64,000 bases of DNA from Pseudomonadota bacterium (GTDB lineage: Bacteria; Pseudomonadota; Gammaproteobacteria; Steroidobacterales; Woeseiaceae): assembly GCA_022563195.1 (NCBI GenBank), contig JADFNV010000013.1, forward strand, positions 1 through 64,000, written 5' to 3'. This document shows, piece after piece, positions 16,066-24,349 of the stretch. Below the pieces are notes generated by a model. The model searched no databases and was not told the origin of the DNA. It was given only the letters and a program-made list of their open reading frames with translations. Position numbers and translations under genes: made by a program. Positions within the stretch are counted from its first letter, which is position 1; each line of letters starts with the position of its first letter.

Positions 16066-17565
16066 CTAAGCCGTCGGTCGTACGTTGGCATTCAAGCGAA
16101 AAAGGTTGGTCGGATCGTACTGGTTCTTCAGATTGACCAGGCGAGTGTAATTGCCCCGGTAGTTGGCGTTGACCTGCTGTTGCGTCTCGGTAAAAAAATC
16201 ATTGGTGTAGAAGCCCCTGGTGTGTGGCTCCAGAGATTTCCACTGCTGCCTGATATACGCAATGTGTTGCGAGGGATCAGTGCCCATGGGCCAGTTCACG
16301 AATGACAGCATGTTGTGCTTCGATTCGCGATGCGGAAACGCAGTCGCATCGTCCGGCACACGACCAATCGCGCCGCCCGATTGCTGAAACACGACGCGTG
16401 TGCTCCGCCCCGGGTGGGCCTCAAAGGTGTCAACGAGATCATCCACCAGTTGCGACGTGAATTTTCCGGTAAAGCCGGACTTCAGATAGGAGCCATTGGC
16501 GCGCGGGTCATCGATATCACCGGATTTCTGCAGGGCGACGTAATCGATGGCTTTGACATCTTCCTTGATAACGGTTCCGGCGGTTCTGATCGGTGCTATG
16601 ACCGCGTCGGCCTTGTCATGTGGCCCGCAATATACGACACCGATAACAGCGACAGAATCTTGCCCCTGTTCGGCAACTACGCCGCCGCCGACATGCAGTT
16701 CGTCCGGCGCGCTGTCGGCGTACTCGCCGAAGAAATTCATGATGTTTCTAGCTTTGGAGAACGGGAATATGAAACTGCCCGCTATCACCTTGCGATGCAT
16801 TGGGTGTAGCTGGAATTCGAACGAGGTGACGATTCCGAAGTTGCCGCCGCCACCACGCACACCCCAATAGAGTTCAGGGTTGTCGTCGGCGCTCGCGCGA
16901 TGGAACTTCCCATCCGCCGTAATGATATCCACGGCAAGGACATTATCCAACGATAGCCCGAACTTTCGTGCGACTCGACCGAATCCACCGCCCAGAGTGA
17001 TGCCGCCCACGCCGGTATGAGACACTGTACCGGCCGTCGTCACGAGTCCGTAGGCCATCGAGTCATGATCGAGTTCGCCCAGGAGACTGCCGCCGGCGAC
17101 CCGCGCCGTACGCGCAATCGGATCCACACGCACGCTGCGCAACAGCGACAGATCGATCATCATGCCGCCATCGCAGGTTGACTTGCCCGCCATGCTGTGG
17201 CCGCCACACTTGACGGCAACCAGCAGATTTTCCTGCCGCGCAAAACTCACGGCATCGCTGACGTCGGCCGAGCCCATCGGTTGCGCGATGAGCGCGGGAC
17301 GCTTGTCGATTGTCGGGTTCAGTACCATGCGGGCCGTCTCATAGGCCTCGCTGCCCGGAAGCAGCAGGTTTCCGCGCAAGCTGTCGGCAAGCTCCTGTAC
17401 CGCGGCCTGCTTAAGCGTGACCTCGGCGCCATCGCCAGTCACGGCATTAACGTCTGAGGTGACCTGGGTCAGATGGTTGAGCAGGGCCGCCAGGCTCTGC
17501 GTTGCAGGGAGAGAAGCGGCTACAGCCGCGGCGAGGGACGACTGACAAAAACGGCGTCGATTCAT
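16066..17565 (-). CDS. Exported FAD-binding oxidoreductase (berberine-bridge/PCMH type)
   Basis: The product has 499 residues. A signal peptide (MNRRRFCQSSLAAAVAASLP) fits the Tat-like RR pattern used for cofactor-loaded enzymes, and AGGGGA precedes the ATG at 17565. Residues about 80-260 form the FAD_binding_4 domain: AVKCGGHSMAGKSTCDGGMM has the histidine that links FAD covalently, and GTVSHTGVGGITLGGGFGRV is the pyrophosphate region. The cysteine used for a second covalent link in bicovalent relatives is absent there (VSHTG). The C-terminus ends with the berberine-like motif (YRGNYTRLVNLKNQYDPTNL). Such enzymes oxidise alcohols, sugars or phenolics in the periplasm; the substrate is unknown. 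It is monocistronic between a terminator and an insertion element. Confidence 0.9.
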   Translation of the reverse strand: MNRRRFCQSSLAAAVAASLPATQSLAALLNHLTQVTSDVNAVTGDGAEVTLKQAAVQELADSLRGNLLLPGSEAYETARMVLNPTIDKRPALIAQPMGSADVSDAVSFARQENLLVAVKCGGHSMAGKSTCDGGMMIDLSLLRSVRVDPIARTARVAGGSLLGELDHDSMAYGLVTTAGTVSHTGVGGITLGGGFGRVARKFGLSLDNVLAVDIITADGKFHRASADDNPELYWGVRGGGGNFGIVTSFEFQLHPMHRKVIAGSFIFPFSKARNIMNFFGEYADSAPDELHVGGGVVAEQGQDSVAVIGVVYCGPHDKADAVIAPIRTAGTVIKEDVKAIDYVALQKSGDIDDPRANGSYLKSGFTGKFTSQLVDDLVDTFEAHPGRSTRVVFQQSGGAIGRVPDDATAFPHRESKHNMLSFVNWPMGTDPSQHIAYIRQQWKSLEPHTRGFYTNDFFTETQQQVNANYRGNYTRLVNLKNQYDPTNLFRLNANVRPTA

Positions 17566-17658
17566 GCTAATCCCCTGGCTTATTTTATTGTGCGGGAAGT
17601 CTACACACCTTGCGTTAATTGTAATACAGACCATGCGCCAATCGCCCATTTCTGCTAG

Positions 17659-18853
17659 GGAAGCTCTGATCAATTTGTGTTTTCAAATGTGTTGATGCGA
17701 TTTTCTAATAACGTGCTCAAAAGTTCGGAAAACGTTCGGCGTTTGACACGATTTGTTCGTTTGGGTTGTTGCTACGCCCCGTTTTCTTGATCAATCGTAA
17801 ATTTCAGACGCACCTGTCCTATGTTGGCCGCAATAATTGTCTGCGTGCCATATACAAATTCACCAATCCACAAGCTACGAACAGGCGGTTGGCATTCTTG
17901 TCCAAACCTCGATAACGAACCTTGTTGAAACCGAATATTCGCTTGAGTATCAGAAAAGGATGCTCGGCTTTCGCCCTGACCTTCGACTTGGTGCGATTCT
18001 TCGATTTGTCCTCGTCGCTTAACGGCCGGTTGCGAGCGCCTTTGCTGTGGGTAAAGTCTTTGGCACGCGGCGCATGTTCTAAAATAACATCACGCTGACC
18101 CGAGTAGGCGGAGTCGCCCCATACCCGGGTTTCATCGCCGTGCAACAGGTCCCCCAGTAACTGGCTGTCGTGCACGTTGGCCGCCGTGGCCACCACCGAA
18201 TGGATCAGCTTGGTCTTGCTGTCGACACCAATATGGCCCTTCATGCCAAAGTACCATTGGTTGCCTTTCTTCGTCTGGTGCATCTCCGGATCGCGTTTTT
18301 TATCCTTGTTCTTGGTCGAGGTCGGTGCATCAATGATGGTGGCATCCACAATCGTACCGGTGCTGACTTTCAGGCCATTCTCCTCAAGATATTCGTTGAT
18401 CAACTGAAACAAACGATCGCCCAGGTTATGGGCCTCCAGCACATGCCGGAATTTGCACACCGTCGTTTCGTCCGGCGCCGGTTCGCGCCCCAGATCGATG
18501 CCAACAAAGTGTCGCATGGCCCGCGAATCGTACAATGCCTCTTCAACCGCAGGATCTGAAAGGTTGAACCAGTGTTGCAGAAAATGGATGCGCAGCATCC
18601 GCTCCAGACCCACCGGCGGCCGGCCTGCTCCTGTGCGCTTCACCTTTGGATAAAACGGCTTGATCACTTTGCACAGATCGCGCCATGGAACAATCCTATC
18701 CATCTCCAGCAAAAACGTCTCCCGACGCGTTCGCTTGCGAAAACGTTCGAATCCATTATCAGCGAGCGTTTGTTGACGCATTACCTAAGGGCTCCGTGCA
18801 ACTTCGAATAACGATCTGTATTATAACCGTTCAGCGAATAAATCAGAGGTTCC
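17659..18853 (-). mobile_element. IS5-family insertion sequence, 1195 bp, with CTAG target duplication
   Basis: The ends are imperfect inverted repeats: GGAAGCTCTGATC at 17659 and, on the other strand, GGAACCTCTGATT ending at 18853. Both sides are flanked by CTAG (17655-17658 and 18854-18857), the YTAR-type 4-base duplication made by IS5-group transposases. The single transposase gene fills most of the element and is intact. The length equals that of classical IS5. The matching duplication means the copy inserted as a unit, probably not long ago. Confidence 0.85.
17819..18781 (-). CDS. IS5-family transposase
   Basis: The 320-residue DDE transposase catalyses cut-and-paste movement of the surrounding element. 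An N-terminal DUF772-type domain (LERMLRIHFLQHWFNLSDPA) binds the ends. The acidic triad is recognisable: Asp in GTIVDATIIDAPTSTKNK, Asp in WGDSAYSGQR and Glu in VRAKAEHPFLILKRIFGF (the YREK-like region). The conserved KGNQWYFGMKGHIGVDSKT segment is typical of the IS5 subgroup. There is no frameshift or stop, so it is probably active or recently active. The ATG is at 18781, near the right end of the element, and transcription runs leftwards. Confidence 0.92.
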   Translation of the reverse strand: MRQQTLADNGFERFRKRTRRETFLLEMDRIVPWRDLCKVIKPFYPKVKRTGAGRPPVGLERMLRIHFLQHWFNLSDPAVEEALYDSRAMRHFVGIDLGREPAPDETTVCKFRHVLEAHNLGDRLFQLINEYLEENGLKVSTGTIVDATIIDAPTSTKNKDKKRDPEMHQTKKGNQWYFGMKGHIGVDSKTKLIHSVVATAANVHDSQLLGDLLHGDETRVWGDSAYSGQRDVILEHAPRAKDFTHSKGARNRPLSDEDKSKNRTKSKVRAKAEHPFLILKRIFGFNKVRYRGLDKNANRLFVACGLVNLYMARRQLLRPT

Positions 18854-19030
18854 CTAGGCATATTTTGGGTTGAGGCCAATCGCTTACTAACAGGTCGCTA
18901 TCGGCTCGTAAGCCGGTCAGTAGCTTCTAACGTTGTGTTTGAAAGAGACTTCTGGGGTGCGCATGTTGCGGAGTTTTCACACAGCCTCGGCCATTAGCGG
19001 CCATTCGATTCAGGCCATTATCGAGTATCG

Positions 19031-19060
19031 GAACGGCCGCTTTCGGGAAAAGCGGACAAT
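19031..19060 (+). repeat. CCGCTTTCGGGAAAAGCGG palindrome, clean copy
   Basis: GAACGGCCGCTTTCGGGAAA followed by AGCGGACAAT is nearly identical to 3604-3635. The stem CCGCTTT/AAAGCGG has a loop of about 5 bases. The flanks GAAC and GGACA extend the symmetry. Degenerate copies occur at 2841-3031 and at 15815. Confidence 0.7.
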
Positions 19061-19250
19061 TTGCTACGGTTTTTGCAACACCGCGACAGCTAGATCATGG
19101 CAACTTTCTAATTGACTGATTTTGCCCCTGATACCCTGGCCAAAGGAGACCGGTTCGCTTTGTCCGTTATTTCACCATTATTAAACGGACAATTCCCGCT
19201 AGTTGTCCACTAAGAATTGCACAGACGCTGCAAAGGGAATTGATCGTAAA

Positions 19251-19280
19251 TTGGGTCAAATATCGAAGATTGCCTATACT
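19251..19280 (+). promoter_or_regulatory. Candidate sigma-70 promoter
   Basis: TTGGGT (19251-19256) and TATACT (19275-19280) are separated by 18 bases and lie 34 bases before the ATG of the membrane-protein gene at 19314. The -10 box is good, the -35 box moderate. This is inference from sequence match only. Confidence 0.4.
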
Positions 19281-19313
19281 GCAATCAAATGCGATGTATA
19301 GAAGACGAGACCT

Positions 19314-19778
19314 ATGCCTGAAATTACATTACTTGGTTGGATCCACACGATTATTGCCATTATTGCCCTGATTGCGGGTTTTTACACTTTGGCGATTTAC
19401 AAAGTGATTACTCCGGAGCAAAAAACGGGTCAAATCTATTTGATCTGTACGCTTATCGCGGCGGTGACCGCCCTGATGATATACAAACATGGCGGATTTG
19501 GGCCTGCCCACAGTCTTGCTGTTCTTACGGTAGTGGCCTTGGTCGGCGGTACTGTCGTCACCAAAATACCGGTATTTTCAAATATAGCGGAATACATTCA
19601 AACTTTTTGTTTTTCGGGAACCTTGCTTTTCCACATGATTCCCGCAATAACTGATGGGCTATTACGCTTGCCAGTAGGGGATCCGGTACTAAGCAATCCC
19701 AACGATCCCATGTTGAAGAAATTTTATTTGGCATTTCTTGTTATTTTCCTGGTGGGATATGTCATGCAATTTCTGTGA
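19314..19778 (+). CDS. Small four-helix membrane protein, unknown function
   Basis: This 154-residue protein has four or five hydrophobic helices: HTIIAIIALIAGFYTLAIY, IYLICTLIAAVTALMIY, AHSLAVLTVVALVGGTVV and AFLVIFLVGYVMQFL. A conserved-looking stretch FSGTLLFHMIPAITDGLLRL with a membrane His lies near residue 105. It resembles DUF2306-like small membrane proteins in topology, but I cannot assign a family. The base composition is AT-richer than the neighbours, and the gene lies between the insertion sequence and rluC, so acquisition by transfer is possible. Confidence 0.6.
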   Translation: MPEITLLGWIHTIIAIIALIAGFYTLAIYKVITPEQKTGQIYLICTLIAAVTALMIYKHGGFGPAHSLAVLTVVALVGGTVVTKIPVFSNIAEYIQTFCFSGTLLFHMIPAITDGLLRLPVGDPVLSNPNDPMLKKFYLAFLVIFLVGYVMQFL

Positions 19779-19845
19779 CTTAAAAAACAAAAAAAGACTG
19801 GAGAAATTTAAGCAGCAGCAGCCGTTCGGGTATCGTGGCACGCTC

Positions 19846-20829
19846 TTACGACCGTCGCTTGCGTCCCGCCTCAACCGCACCCTTCGTCAAGAATCGCTCG
19901 AGATCATCGGCCAGCGGTGCTGTGAAATGCAGATCGTTGCCACGGTCGTCCGCAAACGCGATCGACTGTGCGTGCAGAAACAGGCGTGGCAAACCGAATT
20001 TCTTCGCCCGTCGATTGTCCTCGGCATCACCATAACGTTCGTCTCCGGCCAGGGCGTAGCCCACGCTTTGTGCATGGACACGAATCTGGTGGGTACGACC
20101 CGTCAGCGGTGAACACTGCATCAGGCTGTATTTACCGTACGTTCGTGACAGCTGCATGCGCGTTTGCGCGGACTTGCCATCTTCACTGACGATGACATGG
20201 CGCTCGCCACCCTTACGGTGACGCACGAGCAATGGCTTGTCGATCAGTTGATCGCCGAGCTGCCAGTCACCGACGACGAGTGCAAGATAATTTTTCTCCA
20301 CCAGCCCGTCACGAAACTTGCCATGCAATTCGCGCAGCGCGCTGCGTTTCTTCGCCAACACCAGGCACCCTGAGGTTTCGCGATCGATGCGGTGCACCAG
20401 GGACAGATCCCTCAACTCGGGACGCGCATGTCGCAGCAATTCGATAACACCATGGCTGATGCCGCTGCCGCCGTGCACGGCGATTCCCGTCGGCTTGTCG
20501 ATGACCAGCAGCCGCTTGTCCTCATAGAGTACGCAATCAGCGATGCTGGCCGACAAGCCGGCGCTTGGCGCCGATGCCTCGACCCGAATCCAAGCGGGTG
20601 GCACACGCACCTCGTCACCGACTGCCAACTTGTACTCGGCTCGAATTCGACCGCCGTTTACGCGCACTTCGCCACGCCGCAGCAGCCGGTACAGGCGCCC
20701 CTTTGGCACGCCCGGCAACTCGCGACGCAGAAAATTATCGATGCGCTGCCCGGCCTGCTCGCCATCAATGCGAATTTTCCTTACCTGGGTGAGCCGAGTG
20801 CCTGGCTCTTGTTCAGACTTTCGCTGCAT
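19846..20829 (-). CDS. rluC: 23S rRNA pseudouridine synthase, RluC type
   Basis: About 327 residues from the ATG at 20829 (a TTG at 20853 is also in frame). An S4 RNA-binding domain at about 20-85 (GQRIDNFLRRELPGVPKGRL) precedes the RsuA/RluA catalytic domain. The catalytic aspartate is in LVHRIDRETSGCLVLAK. Also conserved are GIAVHGGSGISHG, the product-binding LTGRTHQIRVHA and the G.YALAGDERYG region. RluC converts uridines 955, 2504 and 2580 of E. coli 23S rRNA; the fourth-position details are family knowledge. The gene is divergent from rne, the standard gammaproteobacterial arrangement, and its start codon lies about 10 bases from the rne promoter. Confidence 0.93.
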   Translation of the reverse strand: MQRKSEQEPGTRLTQVRKIRIDGEQAGQRIDNFLRRELPGVPKGRLYRLLRRGEVRVNGGRIRAEYKLAVGDEVRVPPAWIRVEASAPSAGLSASIADCVLYEDKRLLVIDKPTGIAVHGGSGISHGVIELLRHARPELRDLSLVHRIDRETSGCLVLAKKRSALRELHGKFRDGLVEKNYLALVVGDWQLGDQLIDKPLLVRHRKGGERHVIVSEDGKSAQTRMQLSRTYGKYSLMQCSPLTGRTHQIRVHAQSVGYALAGDERYGDAEDNRRAKKFGLPRLFLHAQSIAFADDRGNDLHFTAPLADDLERFLTKGAVEAGRKRRS

Positions 20830-20839
20830 GATCAATAAC

Positions 20840-20867
20840 TTGATGGAATTCAACGTTGTGGTATATT
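20840..20867 (+). promoter_or_regulatory. Promoter of rne
   Basis: TTGATG (20840-20845) and TATATT (20862-20867) are spaced by 16 bases and point to a transcription start near 20874. The -35 region is 10 bases from the rluC start codon, so the two divergent genes share this short control region. A match to the sigma-70 consensus is seen; activity is inferred. Confidence 0.6.
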
Positions 20868-20874
20868 AGCGCCC

Positions 20875-21228
20875 TGTGACGCCCCGGGTTTGTATCCGGC
20901 AACGCACAGGCTTTCAAACGGCACCCTAATCGTGGGCCCGCCAATTTGAAAGCTTTAATCATTTTACTTTTTGGTCTCGCCGTGCGCGAGGCCGACTCAG
21001 ATGGCAGCGAGCACGGACAGCAGCGAGCGCCAAAGCGGCAAGGCCGCAGGGATTTCATGCTAGATTTTTTGCGGGACCTGATTTCAAAAGATTCGTCCCT
21101 CTTCAAGATTTTCAACCTCACGCGCGACGCATCTACGCGTCCGATTTACCTGCGCGAGGATCCCTGCACCAGCACCCTGGCAATTCGTCCCGACTTTCTG
21201 CCCTCTCTCACTTATCAAGTAGGGCAAC
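20875..21228 (+). promoter_or_regulatory. Long 5' leader of rne, probable RNase E autoregulation site
   Basis: From the inferred start to the ATG there are about 354 bases, close to the 361-base leader of E. coli rne through which RNase E cleaves and limits its own mRNA. An inverted repeat pairs AGGCTTTCAAA (about 20908-20918) with TTTGAAAGCTT (about 20943-20953), giving a long hairpin early in the leader. The latter half holds AU-rich single-stranded stretches (TTTTTTG, ATTTCAAAAGATT) suited to RNase E. No convincing gene is present. The autoregulatory role is inferred from synteny and length. Confidence 0.55.
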
Positions 21229-23769
21229 ATGAAAAGAATGTTAATCAATGCAACTCAGAAAGAAGAGTTGCGCATGGCAATGGTCGACGGCCAACGCCTT
21301 TATGATCTGAATATAGAATTACCAGAAGGCGAACGAAAAAAAGCTAATATTTACAAAGGAAAGATTACGCGCATCGAGCCCAGTCTCGAGGCCGCGTTCG
21401 TCGACTTCGGCGCAGATCGACATGGCTTTCTGCCACTCAAGGAAATCTCCAGCGAATACTTCGTCAAACCTGTTGAGTCGGGCAAGAAACCGAACATCAG
21501 GGAGGTCCTGAAGGAAGGCCAGGACATTGTTATTCAGATTGACAAGGAAGAGCGCGGCAACAAGGGCGCGGCGCTTACAACCTTTGTCAGTCTTGCCGGA
21601 CGCTTCATCGTCCTGAAACCGAACAAGTCGCGTTCCGGCGGCGTCTCGCGCCGTATTGTCGGTGACGATCGCGACCTCGCCAGGCAATCACTGTCCGATG
21701 TCGAAATACCCAAAGGTATGAGCGTAATCCTGCGCACAGCCGGAATCGACCGCAGCACTGAAGAACTGTCGTGGGACCTCGAAAACCTGCTCACGATCTG
21801 GCACGCCATTCTCAATGTAGTGCTCGAAAAGCCCTCACCGTTCCTGATCTATCGCGAAAGCGATTCCGTCGTGCGCGCTTTGCGCGATTACATGACAACC
21901 GACATCGGCGAAATTCTGATCGATGATGACAAGACCTACAAGGAAGCCGTCGAATTCGTCGAACAGGTCATGCCGCACAATTTACGCAAATTGAAGCACT
22001 ATACGGACACAGTGCCGCTGTTTACGCGTTACCAAATTGAAAGCCAGATCGAGTCTGCATTTTCTCATTCAGTGACCCTGCCATCGGGTGGCAGCCTGGT
22101 TGTCGATCACACCGAAGCTCTCGTATCGGTTGATATCAACTCGGCGCGCGCGACCAAAGGCAGCGACATCGAAGCCACAGCACTGAACACGAACCTCGAG
22201 GCAGCCGAAGAAATTGCACGCCAACTGCGTATTCGCGACCTCGGCGGCCTGATCGTCATCGATTTCATCGACATGGGACCGCAAAAGAATCAACGCGACG
22301 TTGAGAATCGCTTGCGCGACTGCGTGCGCCAGGACCGGGCCCGCGTACAGATCGGCAAAATCAGCCGCTTCGGCCTTTTAGAAATGTCGCGCCAGAGGCT
22401 GCGCCCGTCCCTCGGCGAGTCCAGCCACCTGACTTGCCCGCGATGCTCGGGTCTGGGCTCGATTCGCAGTGTGGAATCACTCGCATTAGCCATTTTGCGC
22501 ATCATCGGTGAAGAAGCGCGTAAGGAGCGAACGGCGAAAGTCATTGCGCAATTGCCTGTCGAGGTTGCTACCTACCTGCTCAACGAAAAGCGTGACTGGG
22601 TGCGGAGTCTCGAGACGAGCAACGACACGCAGGTAGTCCTGGTCGCCAATTCGTCGCTCGAGACGCCGCACTACGATATCCGGCGAGTGCGCGACGATCA
22701 GACCGAACTTCCGGAAAACGCGGGTGCCAGCTACGAACTCGCGGACATTGAAGAAGAGCCTGAACTGCCGGCGGCACTGCAGGAACGCAAGGCCGCGGAG
22801 GCGGCAGCGATCGGCGCCATCAAGCCAGGCACGCCGGCACCCAAGCGCCGTAAACCGCCGGGCAAGGGATTTTGGGCCAGCATCGGCGCGCTATTTTCGA
22901 GCGACGAGGAGAAGCTCAAAAGCAAATCGCAATCCAAGCGGCGCAAGCAAAGTGGCAAGAGCGGTCAGAGCCGAAGCCCGCAGCGTAGCCGGCGTCGCAA
23001 GGAGCCGCATCGATCGGCAGACAATCGCGGCGCCGATCGAAAAAAGACCAGGAAGCCAGCCAAAAAGAAAACGGCCAAGGAACAGAGTCGACGTAGCCAG
23101 GATGAGGGACAGCAGACACGCAAGCCGAAGGAGGCGATGGAAAATCGCGATGAGAACCAATCGGCGAACAAGAAATCGTCGCGTGGTCGTCGAAGTCGCG
23201 GTGGTCGCCGCAGACGGCGTAGCGGAGACCGGCCAGCCCAGGAGTCGACTGTCGAGCAGCAGCAGACGCACCCTGCAGAGGACAATAAGCGCGTCGACAA
23301 TAGTCCTCCCAAAGTACGTACCGATGTAGAACGCGCGACCGACGCAGCAGAGCAGGCAAGATCATTTATAGACCTCGATCAAACTGCGCCGAACTTGACA
23401 CCCATCAGCGAGCCGGTCGAATCGAAACCCAGCGAGCCGGTCGAATCGAAACCCAGCGAGACGGCGGAATCGAAACCCAGCGAGACGGTCGAATCGAAAC
23501 CCAGCGAGCCGGTCGAATCGAAACCCAGCGAGACGAAATCGCCACTACCGCCGGGCAACGGATCGTCGGACCCTGAGCCTAAATCTGAGCCTAAATCTGA
23601 GCTTAAATCTGAACCAGAGACTAAGACAAAGACTGAGACAAAGTCTGAACCGAAACCGCAAGGCAGCTTGCTGCCATGGGATGCGCCTGCGCCACAAACG
23701 GGTGAGAAGCCGCGTGAGGAGCCTGCCAAGGCGGAAAAACCCGCGGAGCCACCACCATCGGGCGATTGA
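21229..23769 (+). CDS. rne: Ribonuclease E
   Basis: The 846-residue endoribonuclease begins MKRMLINATQKEELRMAMVD as in E. coli. The S1 domain lies at about 35-125, the 5'-sensor and RNase H-like parts follow, and the DNase-I-like catalytic region holds the Mg-binding aspartates in LVSVDINSARATKGSD and GLIVIDFIDM. The zinc link is LTCPRCSGLG. After about residue 510 it becomes the disordered degradosome scaffold, with an amphipathic segment GKGFWASIGALFSSDEEKLK like the membrane-anchoring segment A. Arg-rich RNA-binding tracts (SRGRRSRGGRRRRR) and 24-bp tandem repeats near the end follow. It processes rRNA and tRNA precursors and turns over mRNA at the inner membrane. The C-terminal half is shorter than in E. 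coli (1061 residues). Confidence 0.95.
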   Translation: MKRMLINATQKEELRMAMVDGQRLYDLNIELPEGERKKANIYKGKITRIEPSLEAAFVDFGADRHGFLPLKEISSEYFVKPVESGKKPNIREVLKEGQDIVIQIDKEERGNKGAALTTFVSLAGRFIVLKPNKSRSGGVSRRIVGDDRDLARQSLSDVEIPKGMSVILRTAGIDRSTEELSWDLENLLTIWHAILNVVLEKPSPFLIYRESDSVVRALRDYMTTDIGEILIDDDKTYKEAVEFVEQVMPHNLRKLKHYTDTVPLFTRYQIESQIESAFSHSVTLPSGGSLVVDHTEALVSVDINSARATKGSDIEATALNTNLEAAEEIARQLRIRDLGGLIVIDFIDMGPQKNQRDVENRLRDCVRQDRARVQIGKISRFGLLEMSRQRLRPSLGESSHLTCPRCSGLGSIRSVESLALAILRIIGEEARKERTAKVIAQLPVEVATYLLNEKRDWVRSLETSNDTQVVLVANSSLETPHYDIRRVRDDQTELPENAGASYELADIEEEPELPAALQERKAAEAAAIGAIKPGTPAPKRRKPPGKGFWASIGALFSSDEEKLKSKSQSKRRKQSGKSGQSRSPQRSRRRKEPHRSADNRGADRKKTRKPAKKKTAKEQSRRSQDEGQQTRKPKEAMENRDENQSANKKSSRGRRSRGGRRRRRSGDRPAQESTVEQQQTHPAEDNKRVDNSPPKVRTDVERATDAAEQARSFIDLDQTAPNLTPISEPVESKPSEPVESKPSETAESKPSETVESKPSEPVESKPSETKSPLPPGNGSSDPEPKSEPKSELKSEPETKTKTETKSEPKPQGSLLPWDAPAPQTGEKPREEPAKAEKPAEPPPSGD
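23410..23529 (+). repeat. Five 24-bp tandem repeats inside rne
   Basis: Five consecutive 24-base units of the type GAGCCGGTCGAATCGAAACC-CAGC encode EPVESKPS/ETVESKPS/ETAESKPS. Units differ by one to three bases (GAGCCG versus GAGACG, GTC versus GCG). Because the unit is a multiple of three, copy-number change would lengthen or shorten the acidic linker without breaking the frame. A looser K-S-E-P repeat follows at 23580-23660. Confidence 0.9.
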
Positions 23770-23780
23770 TCGAACGAATG

Positions 23781-23846
23781 TAGGAGCCCGCACGGCGGGC
23801 GATAGCCACAATGTTCGGTGGAAATCGCCCGCATGGCGGGCTCCTA
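23781..23846. repeat. REP-like inverted pair after rne
   Basis: TAGGAGCCCGC (23781-23791) is the reverse complement of GCGGGCTCCTA (23836-23846). Each half also holds its own palindrome: GCCCGC-ACG-GCGGGC (23786-23800) and GCCCGC-ATG-GCGGGC (23827-23841). The pair could fold as two hairpins or one long one and probably protects or ends the convergent rne and phosphatase transcripts. A related unit, GGAAATCGCCCGC...GGGGCTCC, is at 63292-63317. Confidence 0.7.
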
Positions 23847-24314
23847 AAAGTGATTGTCTCTCAGCATCTGGAGCAATCCCTTCGACGCGTCCTCGATAAG
23901 ATCGAGTACGCGTTCGAAGCCCGAAGATCCGCCGTAATACGGATCCGGTACTTCGTCCTCGTGCCCGGACGCGAATTCCAGGAACAGGTGAATTTTGTCG
24001 TGATATGCCTCGTCGGCCTGCTCTAAAAGCGTCGCGTGATTCAGCCGATCCATTGCCAGGATGTAATCGAAGCGTTCGAAGTCATCCTCATGCACGCGCC
24101 GTGCACGTATCGCCTCGAGCGAATAGCCGCGGCGTTGGGCGGCTTCGCGCGCGCGCCGATCGGCCGGTTCATTAACGTGATAGGCGTGCGTTCCAGCAGA
24201 ATCCGCCATGATATTCGCGGCAAAGCCCGCCTCCTCCACCACGTGCCGGAAGACACCTTCCGCCGTTGGCGAACGACAGATATTGCCCATGCACACGAAT
24301 AGTACGCTTGTCAT
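23844..24314 (-). CDS. Low-molecular-weight protein tyrosine phosphatase
   Basis: About 156 residues beginning MTSVLFVCMGNICRSPTAEG. The P-loop CMGNICRS contains the nucleophile Cys8 and Arg14 of the C-x5-R-S signature. The general acid sits in VPDPYYGGSSGFERVLDLIE near residue 125. It removes phosphate from tyrosine residues, often of kinases controlling polysaccharide export, or acts as an arsenate reductase-like paralogue; no kinase or export gene is nearby. An earlier in-frame ATG at 24329 would add five residues that the family lacks. The 3' end touches the REP-like pair. Confidence 0.92.
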   Translation of the reverse strand: MTSVLFVCMGNICRSPTAEGVFRHVVEEAGFAANIMADSAGTHAYHVNEPADRRAREAAQRRGYSLEAIRARRVHEDDFERFDYILAMDRLNHATLLEQADEAYHDKIHLFLEFASGHEDEVPDPYYGGSSGFERVLDLIEDASKGLLQMLRDNHF

Positions 24315-24349
24315 TGGATTCTCAAGCATAGGTAAATGTTAGCAGCAAT

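Larger units (their letters stand above)
18858..19313. other. Gene-free stretch with palindromes and a candidate promoter
   Basis: This AT-richer region to the right of the insertion sequence has no convincing gene. It contains a clean copy of the CCGCTTTCGGGAAAAGCGG palindrome (19031-19060) and a second inverted repeat, TTGTCCGTT (19160-19168) with AACGGACAA (19184-19192). At the end is a promoter-like pair before the gene at 19314. A short frame at 18933-19115 has no features of a real protein. Confidence 0.5.

Noticed and set aside
20946-21305. Open frame of about 119 codons inside the rne leader that runs into the start of rne
   Set aside because: It lies in a region better explained as a long structured leader, its composition is not protein-like, and it overlaps the rne start in another frame.
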